From an uncultured Sphaerochaeta sp. (GTDB lineage Bacteria > Spirochaetota > Spirochaetia > Sphaerochaetales > Sphaerochaetaceae): a stretch of 64,000 bases of DNA. How positions within the stretch are numbered: position 1 is the first letter of the stretch; the number at the start of each line of letters is the position of its first letter. Below are positions 16,432 through 24,382 of this stretch, piece by piece. Under the pieces are notes generated by a model, which was not told the origin of the DNA, searched no databases, and saw nothing but the letters and a program-made list of their open reading frames with translations. The stretch lies in NCBI RefSeq assembly GCF_963677075.1, contig NZ_OY781873.1, positions 1,612,001 to 1,676,000 on the forward strand, given 5' to 3'. The translations under genes were made by a program, and so were the position numbers.

Positions 16432-18243
16432 ATGAATATATTGAAGAAGCAGGCACTCTTGGTATGCCTTTTTTTATTGCTTTTTATCGGGGGCCTTGCC
16501 GCTGAATCCAATACATTGTTGACATCTGAAGATATTACTGGCTATGCAATACAATCGTATAAGTTTGATGTTTCGGGCAAGACTACACAATTTGCCTTAC
16601 GTAGTGCCATTATTCCTGCTGATGGAGACCCTGTCTGGAAGAGCGAAGATGCGTTCCTGAAGGCACTGAATGCCAAACGCCAGACACTGGTCAATAAGCA
16701 ACTCTTCTTGAACGTTGAATATGAATACTCCTTCACCTCATTTTCTGATGGTATTGCCTACTACACTGTCACATTCTTTATTGAAGATTCCAACACCTTT
16801 CTAGCACTGCCTTACCCGAAGTTTGACAACGATGAGACCGGTTTCCTGTTTGGGGTAAAAGCGAAGGATACGAACCTGTTTGGGACTTTTGGGTTACTCA
16901 ACCTTACTGCCTACACCTCGCAGAATGATGGAACACTGGAGAATTGGGACAATCGCGAGGACCATCTGGAATTTGACGTAACAGGGGTTGCCATCGGTGA
17001 GACGAACCTGAGTCTCAATTTCCTGTATGAACGGCAGAAAACCAGCAACCCGGACGGAAAGATTGAGTATGATATCAACTGGACTGGTATTCGGCTCATG
17101 GAGACAAAGCTGGCATTCTCTTTTGATGGGGTCATCAATCCCAGTGCAACCACCCAGCAGTTCAATTATGATATCAACTGGACAGGGCTTAACCTGTTTG
17201 GTACAAGGGTGAGTATTAAGACATGGGCGGAGTATGAACCTTCCACCGGCTTCGAGCAGATGAATCCTGATATCCATGGATTCAGCTGGACGTATGGTCC
17301 CTTCAAGCAGAATGAAGGACGCTACACCTTGAGTAACTTGCTCGAATGGAACAGCAAGCTTACCAACCTTAAGACGGAAACCAACCTCATTCAGCATGAC
17401 TTGAAACTCTTCACCAGGCCGCTTTCCTTCAAGATTACCTTACTTACCAACAAGAAAGTAGCGGATGAGAATCTGCATGATGCAACCCTTTCCACAACAC
17501 TCGGAACGAACTTCAAGCTCCCCTTCATCGGTTGGCGATGGTCTACCTCGTTCACTCCAGGAGTTGAGTATCTGTATGGAAGAGAATCCTTGGCTCAGTA
17601 TCTGGAATACTCCAATACCATCAGCAACGGAGGACGTGTTAATTACCTATCCAGCAAGGATAAATACCGTGAGGGGCTTATCTTCAATTTCAAGCACGTC
17701 TATCGTGATTACCAGAGTGAAGAATTTGAGTACAAGAGTTACTGGTATGTAGAGAGCAATATCACTTGGTTCCCCTTTGTGGTATGGCGGTTTAATCCAC
17801 ACATCCGATTCAATGGATTCTATTCTGGATTGAATCCGAAAAAGTACACATTCCTCCCATCCGATGGGAAAAATGTCTCAGAGTATTTCAGGGGATATCT
17901 TTCACGTTCAGACGCAATTACCTTCGAAGATGGGGCAATCCCCTACGCAGGAGTACTCAATCTAAACCTTATGGTGGAGTTCATTGACTTCGGATTTGCC
18001 AAATCCTATGCAAACCCTTTCCTTGATATCGGGATATTTGGAAATCCTGACGCTGAGCAAGGTTATTCCCTGCTTGCCACGGCGGGAATGGAAGGGTGGG
18101 GTGTCCTCGACCGTTTCCCAAGTCATCCGATGCGTGTCTCCCTTGGTTTCAATCTTTTTGATGTCATGGATGCGATGAAAGGAACCATCGATCCCCTTGA
18201 TGTGGAATGGGAGTTATCGGTGAGTTTCGAACTCTACTTCTGA
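16432..18243 (+). CDS. Omp85-superfamily-like outer-membrane protein with one POTRA-like domain
   Basis: The 603-residue product has a signal peptide (to about residue 23, GGLAAES), one POTRA-like alpha/beta module (about 38-120; it includes AKRQTLVNKQLFLNVEYEY and a VTFFIED strand) and a long barrel. The junction ALPYPKFDNDETGFLFGVKA followed by DTNLFGTFG resembles the entry to Omp85 barrels. The protein ends in ELYF with a terminal Phe. Two near-identical pieces, YDINWTGIRL and YDINWTGLNLFGT, about 33 residues apart are adjacent strand repeats. It may insert or export surface components; it is much shorter in POTRA content than BamA. The start follows a GAGGTGG sequence. Family assignment is by eye. 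Confidence 0.65.
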   Translation: MNILKKQALLVCLFLLLFIGGLAAESNTLLTSEDITGYAIQSYKFDVSGKTTQFALRSAIIPADGDPVWKSEDAFLKALNAKRQTLVNKQLFLNVEYEYSFTSFSDGIAYYTVTFFIEDSNTFLALPYPKFDNDETGFLFGVKAKDTNLFGTFGLLNLTAYTSQNDGTLENWDNREDHLEFDVTGVAIGETNLSLNFLYERQKTSNPDGKIEYDINWTGIRLMETKLAFSFDGVINPSATTQQFNYDINWTGLNLFGTRVSIKTWAEYEPSTGFEQMNPDIHGFSWTYGPFKQNEGRYTLSNLLEWNSKLTNLKTETNLIQHDLKLFTRPLSFKITLLTNKKVADENLHDATLSTTLGTNFKLPFIGWRWSTSFTPGVEYLYGRESLAQYLEYSNTISNGGRVNYLSSKDKYREGLIFNFKHVYRDYQSEEFEYKSYWYVESNITWFPFVVWRFNPHIRFNGFYSGLNPKKYTFLPSDGKNVSEYFRGYLSRSDAITFEDGAIPYAGVLNLNLMVEFIDFGFAKSYANPFLDIGIFGNPDAEQGYSLLATAGMEGWGVLDRFPSHPMRVSLGFNLFDVMDAMKGTIDPLDVEWELSVSFELYF

Positions 18244-18257
18244 TCTAATCAGAAGAC

Positions 18258-18302
18258 AAAAAAAGCCCAACACTTCGTGACGGAACATGTTGGGCTTTCT
18301 TA
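18258..18302. terminator. Bidirectional terminator between Omp85-like and PTS-EIIC-like genes
   Basis: AAAGCCCAACA (18262-18272) pairs perfectly with TGTTGGGCTTT (18288-18298). A-rich sequence precedes it and T-rich sequence follows, so it can serve both convergent genes. Confidence 0.85.
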
Positions 18303-18316
18303 TATCTTGAGAGATG

Positions 18317-19351
18317 TTATCGTAATGTAAGCAACATATCACCGTCCTTGATCCAGCCTTTTTTTCTCATAAACGTACTGAATAAGAGGGTGATGAGGGA
18401 AGGAAGCAGGAAGTGCATCAAGAGAACCACCGGCCAAGCTTCCAATCCCATTACTGCGATAGCGTTGAACTGGCCGACCAATCCACTGGTTCCCATGCCA
18501 GCCCCTGCGCTGTTGTTCTCCATCTTGAAAAGCACTGTACTCACTGGTCCCAGGATTGCAGAGGTCAGGGTAGGGGGTATCCAAATCAGGGGATTCTTCC
18601 AGATATTTGGAATCTGGATCATACTCGTTCCGAGTCCTTGGCTCAGCAACCCACCGAGTCTGTTCTCCTTGTAGGAGCTCACTGCAAAGCCAATCATCTG
18701 ACAACTACAACCAACAACTGCTGCTCCTGCCGCAAGCCCATCGAGCCCTAGGCTGATGCTGATCGCAGCACTACTGATCGGGAGTGTGAGTACCATGCCT
18801 ACCACGGTAGATACCAAGATACCCATCGGCAGTGGATACAATGTGGTCAATGAGTTGATGAATGCCCCAATGTATTTCATCAATGCAGCAATGGGAGGAG
18901 CAATGAAATATCCTACCAATGATCCGACCAAGATGGTGGTGAGCGGAACGATAAGAATATCGACACCAGTTTTTCCTGCAACTTTTTTTGAGCTTTCCGC
19001 TGCCGCAAGACCTGCTATCATAGCCCCTACTGGCTCTCCAAGAGCCAGGGCTATCCTATTTGTAAAGGAGAAGGTTCCAGCCCCTACAGCACCTGCTACA
19101 GCGCTTCCCAGTACTCCGAGAGGGCTAGCCCCTACGGCGATTGCAACTCCCATCCCAATTGCAGGACCGGTAAGGTACTGGGCAACCCTACCGATGTGTT
19201 CGAGCAGGAGAATGGAACTGTAATGTCCAATTTGCTTGATGATAAGACCAATGATGAGTGAGGCAAAGAGGCCTTGAGCCATTCCGCTCAAAACACGGGT
19301 GATATAACCACCCACCTGCCTCCCCTCTGAAGAAATCATTCCTTCAGCCAT
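18317..19351 (-). CDS. PTS EIIC-like (PfoR/PTS_EIIC_2 type) membrane protein
   Basis: The 344-residue protein has about 8-10 Gly/Ala-rich membrane helices. Features include GPAIGMGVAIAVGASPLGVL, a GAGTFSFTNRIALALGEPVG loop and a GMGTSGLVGQFNAI segment, as in the PTS_EIIC_2 group, which includes PfoR. No EIIA or EIIB domain is fused or adjacent, so it may be an orphan transporter or a regulator-like membrane protein; the substrate is unknown. AGGAG precedes the ATG. A good promoter and a 5'-UTR inverted repeat lie upstream. Confidence 0.75.
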   Translation of the reverse strand: MAEGMISSEGRQVGGYITRVLSGMAQGLFASLIIGLIIKQIGHYSSILLLEHIGRVAQYLTGPAIGMGVAIAVGASPLGVLGSAVAGAVGAGTFSFTNRIALALGEPVGAMIAGLAAAESSKKVAGKTGVDILIVPLTTILVGSLVGYFIAPPIAALMKYIGAFINSLTTLYPLPMGILVSTVVGMVLTLPISSAAISISLGLDGLAAGAAVVGCSCQMIGFAVSSYKENRLGGLLSQGLGTSMIQIPNIWKNPLIWIPPTLTSAILGPVSTVLFKMENNSAGAGMGTSGLVGQFNAIAVMGLEAWPVVLLMHFLLPSLITLLFSTFMRKKGWIKDGDMLLTLR

Positions 19352-19392
19352 AGAGAGCTCCTATATGATTGGATTTGGTGGATGACTTAGCA

Positions 19393-19417
19393 CGTGTACA
19401 AACCTTGGTTTTACACG
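19393..19417 (-). promoter_or_regulatory. Inverted repeat in the 5' untranslated region of the PTS-EIIC-like gene
   Basis: CGTGTA...TACACG arms continue inward as AAACC/GGTTT with one bulged base. The element lies between the predicted transcription start (near 19429) and the start codon, so it could be a repressor operator or an RNA hairpin. Confidence 0.4.
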
Positions 19418-19435
19418 AGGCCTCCGGTACGTAGG

Positions 19436-19464
19436 ACTATACCGTATGAGGGAAATCATTGTAA
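19436..19464 (-). promoter_or_regulatory. Promoter of the PTS-EIIC-like gene
   Basis: Reading leftward, TTACAA (19459-19464), a 17-nt spacer and TATAGT (19436-19441) lie about 84 nt before the ATG at 19351. Confidence 0.5.
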
Positions 19465-19507
19465 AGAGAGTGCGATAATTACACGTGGCAGATGATAGAT
19501 GCTCTTC

Positions 19508-20653
19508 TTACTGAGTATTAGCACCTTTCTCTTTTATGCATCTCTCTGCGTCCTCTGTGATCATGCGTGCAAACGCATCACTGTCAAAGGTGGTGGGCAA
19601 CTTTTCAAAGGCTTCCTTCATCGCCTCTTGTGCCTGGCTATCCTCGCTGTATGCCTGCAGTATATCAACCTGCTTCTCAATCGTGTTCTCTACCCAGCCA
19701 ACCTTATGTCGTTCGAAAAACTCGGTAGTGGGTTTTGCTGCATAGAGCAAATTTGAGATAAGAAAGGGGCGCTTGAGATAGAGGGACTCCATCAATGCAT
19801 TGGCTCCTGCCTTCCCCGCCTGTACATCACAGGCACAGATATAGTCCTGGATATTATCAACAAAGCCAGGGGTATAGAGAGGAAAGGAGGGATATTTTTC
19901 CCTGAAACGCTTGTACTGTAATTTCGTGCTACTGCTGAGTGTTCCCACGGTGATGATTTGCCAATCGAGGTTTCTTTTTTGTACCTCCTCAAGGAAATCG
20001 GTTGTGCCTATGCCTTCTCCACCAAGATTGAGCAAGACAGTAAAACGGTCCATCATACCCAAATGTTTTCTAGCCTGTTGTTTCTCAGGGATTTCGGTGT
20101 GCATCATCTGTGTTTTCAATGGGAATGGACAGATGGAAATCGTTTTCTCCTCTTGTCCGAACTCGATGGCATGTTCTTTTCCCAACTGGGTACAGATATA
20201 AAATCGATCCAATGCAGAATTAATCCCCAGCCTAGGGGTGAATACAACATCCGTAGCGTATTCGAATACTGGTACCGGTAATCCTAGCTTTGCAACGATT
20301 GGTTGGATAAGACAGCCAGCAAGAAAGTGGGCAACAACAATGCAATCAGGGGTATTTGCATCGTACCATGCTTTGAAATCTTTCATTGCATGACTGTGTG
20401 TCCCCAAGAATCGGAATAACCTTGCATTGAACCAAGAGTCCTGCTTGGAATCAATGAAGGCCTCGAGACGAGGGAAATGCAACATCAGCCTCCAGTTGGA
20501 TTTACTCATCCAATTGACGATAGGTGCATTGACTGTTTCAAATAAATCAGCAACAACGGTGGTGTGGCCCAGCCTGAGCGCGGCATCACTCAAAGCTTTC
20601 GCAGGGGTGATGTGGCCTTTCCCTGCATTGACATATAAAAATGCTATGTGCAT
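19508..20653 (-). CDS. GT28-type glycosyltransferase, MGDG synthase/UgtP-like
   Basis: The 381-residue GT-B enzyme starts with YVNAGKGHITPAKALSDA, the acceptor-binding motif of monogalactosyldiacylglycerol synthase and UgtP-like enzymes. It has LNLGGEGIGTTDF at the domain junction and GKAGANALMESLYLKRPFL near the nucleotide-sugar site. It most likely glycosylates diacylglycerol or a similar lipid at the membrane surface. It is divergent from a GT4 that could perform a partner lipid glycosylation. No Shine-Dalgarno sequence precedes the ATG; a promoter -10 box ends 6 nt upstream, so a leaderless transcript is possible. Confidence 0.8.
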   Translation of the reverse strand: MHIAFLYVNAGKGHITPAKALSDAALRLGHTTVVADLFETVNAPIVNWMSKSNWRLMLHFPRLEAFIDSKQDSWFNARLFRFLGTHSHAMKDFKAWYDANTPDCIVVAHFLAGCLIQPIVAKLGLPVPVFEYATDVVFTPRLGINSALDRFYICTQLGKEHAIEFGQEEKTISICPFPLKTQMMHTEIPEKQQARKHLGMMDRFTVLLNLGGEGIGTTDFLEEVQKRNLDWQIITVGTLSSSTKLQYKRFREKYPSFPLYTPGFVDNIQDYICACDVQAGKAGANALMESLYLKRPFLISNLLYAAKPTTEFFERHKVGWVENTIEKQVDILQAYSEDSQAQEAMKEAFEKLPTTFDSDAFARMITEDAERCIKEKGANTQ

Positions 20654-20659
20654 GCGTCA

Positions 20660-20688
20660 AGAATAGGGTAAAAACCGGACCGGGACAA
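20660..20688 (-). promoter_or_regulatory. Promoter of the GT28 gene placed for a leaderless mRNA
   Basis: TTGTCC (20683-20688), 17 nt and TATTCT (20660-20665), read leftward, then exactly 6 nt to the ATG at 20653. Confidence 0.45.
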
Positions 20689-20721
20689 GTAGAGAAACTG
20701 TCTTTACGATATTTCTCTTGC

Positions 20722-20750
20722 TTGCGTCCTGGATAGGTACGCGCTATCAT
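20722..20750 (+). promoter_or_regulatory. Promoter of the GT4 gene
   Basis: TTGCGT (20722-20727), 17 nt and TATCAT (20745-20750). The predicted start of transcription is near 20757, just before an AGGAG ribosome site and the GTG start at 20771. Confidence 0.5.
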
Positions 20751-20770
20751 GGGATTCAGGAGCGTTCTGG

Positions 20771-21976
20771 GTGAAAATTCTTGTCACTACAGATTTCTAT
20801 CTACCGCATATTACCGGTGTTACGACCGTAGTGGTAAATGAACAAAACATGCTTGGCAAGCTTGGTCATGAAGTACGTTTGCTCACCATAGGAAAATCTC
20901 CTGTCTCTTCATATAAGGAAGGTGTCTACTACATGAAGGGTAGCAGGATACAACCGCTCAGGGATTCCCAGCTAACTTTCTCATACCATGATCCCCTTCT
21001 CCAGGATATTCTTTCCTGGGGACCAGATATCGTACACTCCAACAATGAGTTTATTACCATGGGTTGGGCAAGAAGAATCTCAGAAGCACTGAATATACCA
21101 CTGATCCACACCTGCCATACTGATTTTACCCGCTACGATGCTTCTCGCCGAATTCGGCATACACTCTGGGATACCATGATGGCAACCATCGTAAAGAGAC
21201 GGGTACGCTATTGTGATCTTCTGATCAGTCCATCCCTTTCTCACAGTCATATGCTGGAGCGCTACCATGTAAAGCAACCAATTGTTGTCCTTCCCAGTGG
21301 CATTGACTTGGAGCGGTTCCAACGTCCAGTTGGAATCGAAGAAATTGCTTCATTACGTGCCAGTTTTGGTTTCTCCAAGGAACATTGCATCCTGGTCTCC
21401 GTATGTCGACTATCCAGTGAGAAACGAGTGAACAGAAGTATTGATGACTTTTTCCTTCTCTCCTTTCTTGAACCTTCTGCCAGGTTGCTCCTGGTGGGTG
21501 GCGGACCGAAGGAGGAGAGCCTGAAAAAGCAGGTCGCTGATTTGGGATTGGAAGGCCTTGTGGTATTTGCGGGAGCGGTTCCTGCAGAAAATGTCCCTCT
21601 CTATTACAGACTCTCTGACATATTCATCTCATCCTCTGTCCGCGAGTCCCAAGGTCTTGGTTTTATCGAAGCAATGGCAAGCTCGCTTCCGGTAGTACTG
21701 CGTGAAGATCATAGCTTGGGGTTTTCAGTCGAGGATGAAGGGTGTGGATATATCTGTGATGAGAGTCATTCGTTTGTAAACGCACTTGCTGTCATGGTTT
21801 CTGACAAGCAGAAAAGAAAGGAAATGGGAGAGAGATCAAAACAGGCAAGTGAGTGTTTCTCACTTGCCTGCTGGGCAAATTCCTTGGTCTCAGTGTGCGA
21901 GACGACGCTTGATACGAGTGGTAAGCGTAATAACCGAAGGCATAACCACCAAGGTGGCAAGCATGCAGTTGAGTAG
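20771..21976 (+). CDS. GT4-family glycosyltransferase, glycolipid-type
   Basis: This 401-residue GT-B enzyme has the N-terminal Gly loop HITGVTTVVVNEQNML, an acceptor-side HTCHTDFTRY, SVCRLSSEKRVNR at the domain junction and the E-x7-E motif ESQGLGFIEAMASSLPVV. It resembles alpha-glucosyl/mannosyl lipid transferases (PimA/AlmGT group). The start is GTG with AGGAG 8 nt upstream. The last 29 codons overlap the convergent MMPL gene by 87 bp, and the normal family end seems to be reached near the CWANSL segment. The final residues (GKRNNRRHNHQGGKHAVE) look like an unselected extension. A terminator hairpin serving the opposite gene lies inside the coding sequence at 21842-21870. Confidence 0.85.
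   Translation: MKILVTTDFYLPHITGVTTVVVNEQNMLGKLGHEVRLLTIGKSPVSSYKEGVYYMKGSRIQPLRDSQLTFSYHDPLLQDILSWGPDIVHSNNEFITMGWARRISEALNIPLIHTCHTDFTRYDASRRIRHTLWDTMMATIVKRRVRYCDLLISPSLSHSHMLERYHVKQPIVVLPSGIDLERFQRPVGIEEIASLRASFGFSKEHCILVSVCRLSSEKRVNRSIDDFFLLSFLEPSARLLLVGGGPKEESLKKQVADLGLEGLVVFAGAVPAENVPLYYRLSDIFISSSVRESQGLGFIEAMASSLPVVLREDHSLGFSVEDEGCGYICDESHSFVNALAVMVSDKQKRKEMGERSKQASECFSLACWANSLVSVCETTLDTSGKRNNRRHNHQGGKHAVE
21842..21870 (-). terminator. Terminator of the MMPL gene, inside the GT4 coding sequence
   Basis: A perfect 12-bp stem, CAGGCAAGTGAG and CTCACTTGCCTG, with a TGTTT loop. On the minus strand it is followed by TGTTTTGATC and lies 20 nt past the MMPL stop. On the plus strand it encodes part of the GT4 C-terminus. 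Confidence 0.8.
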
Positions 21977-24295
21977 GGCAATACTCATCAGGCTTCCGAA
22001 GTAACGTACCGGGGTATAGCTGGCAAAGAGGAACATCATCATTCCAGCAATAATGGACAGGGTAGTGAGGATGATGGGCCGCCCTGTCTCCTTGATTGTC
22101 TCAGACAACATAACCTCAATCGACTGCTTCCCTTCAGCAAGCTTGTTCTTGTACCGTATGAGGAAGTGGATTGCATCATCGATTCCTGCCCCTACAGCCA
22201 CGGCTGCAAAACTTACCGTGATCATGTCGAACGGGATATTGAAGAAGTACATGAAGACGTAGTTTGCCATAACCCCTGTGAGAATAGGAATAAGTGCATA
22301 AAAAGCCAGGGAGAGTGATTTGAAGGCCAACAGAACCACAAGAAATACCAATATGTAACTGGCATAGGTGCTCTTGCTCTGGTCTGAGAGCAAGGTTGAG
22401 GAGAAGTGAATCACCTTGTGTGGTTCTCCTCCCAGGGTCACCTGAGTACCGTTAGGCAGAAGTGGAAGCAAACGCTTTACGCCCTCTTCAATACGGGTGG
22501 AACTGGAAATGGTCATGAGATCCTTGTCCACAGAGTCATAGTTCTGTAGGAAGATGGTAAGTTTGGTTCCTTCAGGATTGAGTATAGCTCCCAAATTATC
22601 ATCATTCTGGTTGCTCATCAGGATAATCATGCGATTGATGAGGTTCAGTAACCCTCTGGAGGAGGGGATGCCTTCTTCCCCACTGTACACCTCATTGGCA
22701 AAGCTTACATAGCTTGCAAATGAGAGAATCTGCCGAACATCAGGTAGTTCTGCACGAATAGCCTGTTCAAAAGCATATACTTGAGATAGGTTTTCGCTTT
22801 GGAGGAAGAATTGCTCTGTACCCTCGGGGGCCTCTATGGTGATGATATAGGGAGTGTCTCCTCCCATCTTCTGGGCAAAGTGGCGTGAGCTCTGGGCGAA
22901 TGTGTCCTTTTTGGGTAGGTAGGACATGTAATTGGTGTTTACAGAAATATGGTCCTTGGTCAGCCCATAGCCAGCAATAACCACAAGCCAGAGAAGAAAA
23001 AATAGTACATATTTTTTCTTGACGAGGTTGTCGATCACCACTACGAGCTGTGCAAGATATCCTTTCTTGTACGTTCTGATCTGCGCCTTCTTGGGAGGGA
23101 CAACCAGACTGAGCTGAGCTGGAAGATAGGTCGAAGCGAGGATTGCACAGTAGGTTACGCCGATGCCGACAGCGATTCCAAACTCCCTGAGTGCGGGGGT
23201 CTGGGAGAAAAGTAGGCTAAGAAATCCGATAACCGTCGTCAGACAGGCGAAGAAGATAGTCCTGAGTATTTTCTTGGTGGATTCGATGGAGTTCATTCCC
23301 TTCGCATAGTCAGTATAATACTCTCCGATGACGTGAATAGCATAGGAAGATCCAAGGTTAAGTACCATACAGGGTGTCACGATATTGACAATGGTGAGTG
23401 AATATCCGAGTAGTCGCATGGTACCAAAGGTCCAGATGATACCAATGACGGACATGGAGAAGGGGAGCAATACACTTCGCTTTGCCCTAAAACTCAGGTA
23501 ATACACAATGAGGATTGCGATGAAGCAGAGGGTGAGAAGAATGCTGAGGTCCCTGCTGAGGTACTTGATCAAGAGGTTGGTGATAACCGCTCCACCATTG
23601 ATATGTACTGCCATCCCCTCTTCTCGCAGGGGATCCATCATTGCCGACAGCTCCCTCTCCTGGTCTGGGGTAAGTGCTATTGAATCAAAGGAAAACAGCA
23701 TTCCTCTCAGATCATCACTGACCAGGTAGTTCTTTACGATGGGATCTTTTTCTAATCGTTGTCTAAGTATTTGGGCATCGGCCTCATCCCACTCATCCTG
23801 GGATGAGAAGGGGACACTTATGAGTCTGGTGCCTTTCTTTTCCAGTGTCACGAAATCGAGCACCGAAAACTTGTTACCCAAGTACTCAGTGGCATCCAAA
23901 TGCTCCATTGTGGTGCTGATGATGTTAAGCGTGTCCGCCTCGAACAGATTCTCACTCTCTACCAATACGAGATAGGTTGTTGTATATGGTGGTTCTTCCT
24001 CTGGGGTACTTGCGGAAATATCAGCGATGAGATGATTCCCAAGCATGTCAGTCTCAAGCTGCATGGTTTCAGGGATGGTTATATCTTCAACGAGAGAACC
24101 TTGTACGGGAGGAACATAGGGACCTTCTCCTCCTTGATATAAGGAGGGTGTCTCACTTTCATTCATCAAGGTGACGTAATCAGCATCAAGCTGCAAATGG
24201 GCTGCATGATAGCCGAAGAATACGGTTACCAAGAGAACGAGAACCAAGGTGATTTTGCTATGCTTGCCAACAAAGGAAAGAAAATCGAATTTCAT
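21890..24295 (-). CDS. MMPL/RND-superfamily exporter
   Basis: The 801-residue protein has two repeats, each with one helix, a large periplasmic domain and five helices: TM1 about 15-32, loop about 33-235, TM2-6 about 240-405, then TM7 about 435 and a second loop to about 625. GxxxD-type helix motifs include AVAVGAGIDDAIHFLIRY. This is the HAE3/MMPL layout used for lipid, hopanoid or amphiphile transport. Being next to two lipid-glycosyltransferase-like genes, a glycolipid substrate is a reasonable guess. No membrane-fusion partner is adjacent. GGAGTGG precedes the start. Confidence 0.85.
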   Translation of the reverse strand: MKFDFLSFVGKHSKITLVLVLLVTVFFGYHAAHLQLDADYVTLMNESETPSLYQGGEGPYVPPVQGSLVEDITIPETMQLETDMLGNHLIADISASTPEEEPPYTTTYLVLVESENLFEADTLNIISTTMEHLDATEYLGNKFSVLDFVTLEKKGTRLISVPFSSQDEWDEADAQILRQRLEKDPIVKNYLVSDDLRGMLFSFDSIALTPDQERELSAMMDPLREEGMAVHINGGAVITNLLIKYLSRDLSILLTLCFIAILIVYYLSFRAKRSVLLPFSMSVIGIIWTFGTMRLLGYSLTIVNIVTPCMVLNLGSSYAIHVIGEYYTDYAKGMNSIESTKKILRTIFFACLTTVIGFLSLLFSQTPALREFGIAVGIGVTYCAILASTYLPAQLSLVVPPKKAQIRTYKKGYLAQLVVVIDNLVKKKYVLFFLLWLVVIAGYGLTKDHISVNTNYMSYLPKKDTFAQSSRHFAQKMGGDTPYIITIEAPEGTEQFFLQSENLSQVYAFEQAIRAELPDVRQILSFASYVSFANEVYSGEEGIPSSRGLLNLINRMIILMSNQNDDNLGAILNPEGTKLTIFLQNYDSVDKDLMTISSSTRIEEGVKRLLPLLPNGTQVTLGGEPHKVIHFSSTLLSDQSKSTYASYILVFLVVLLAFKSLSLAFYALIPILTGVMANYVFMYFFNIPFDMITVSFAAVAVGAGIDDAIHFLIRYKNKLAEGKQSIEVMLSETIKETGRPIILTTLSIIAGMMMFLFASYTPVRYFGSLMSIALLNCMLATLVVMPSVITLTTRIKRRLAH

Positions 24296-24347
24296 ACCAC
24301 TCCAAACTCAATTCGGCCTACCAGTATAGCATGGAAGAACAGGTGAA

Positions 24348-24375
24348 ACACCCACTTGGAAGTACAAGTGGGTGT
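24348..24375 (-). terminator. Terminator of the DEAD-box helicase gene
   Basis: ACACCCACTTG and CAAGTGGGTGT form a perfect 11-bp stem with a 6-nt loop, 8 nt past the helicase stop. A short T-run follows on the minus strand. Confidence 0.75.
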
Positions 24376-24382
24376 ATGTTAA

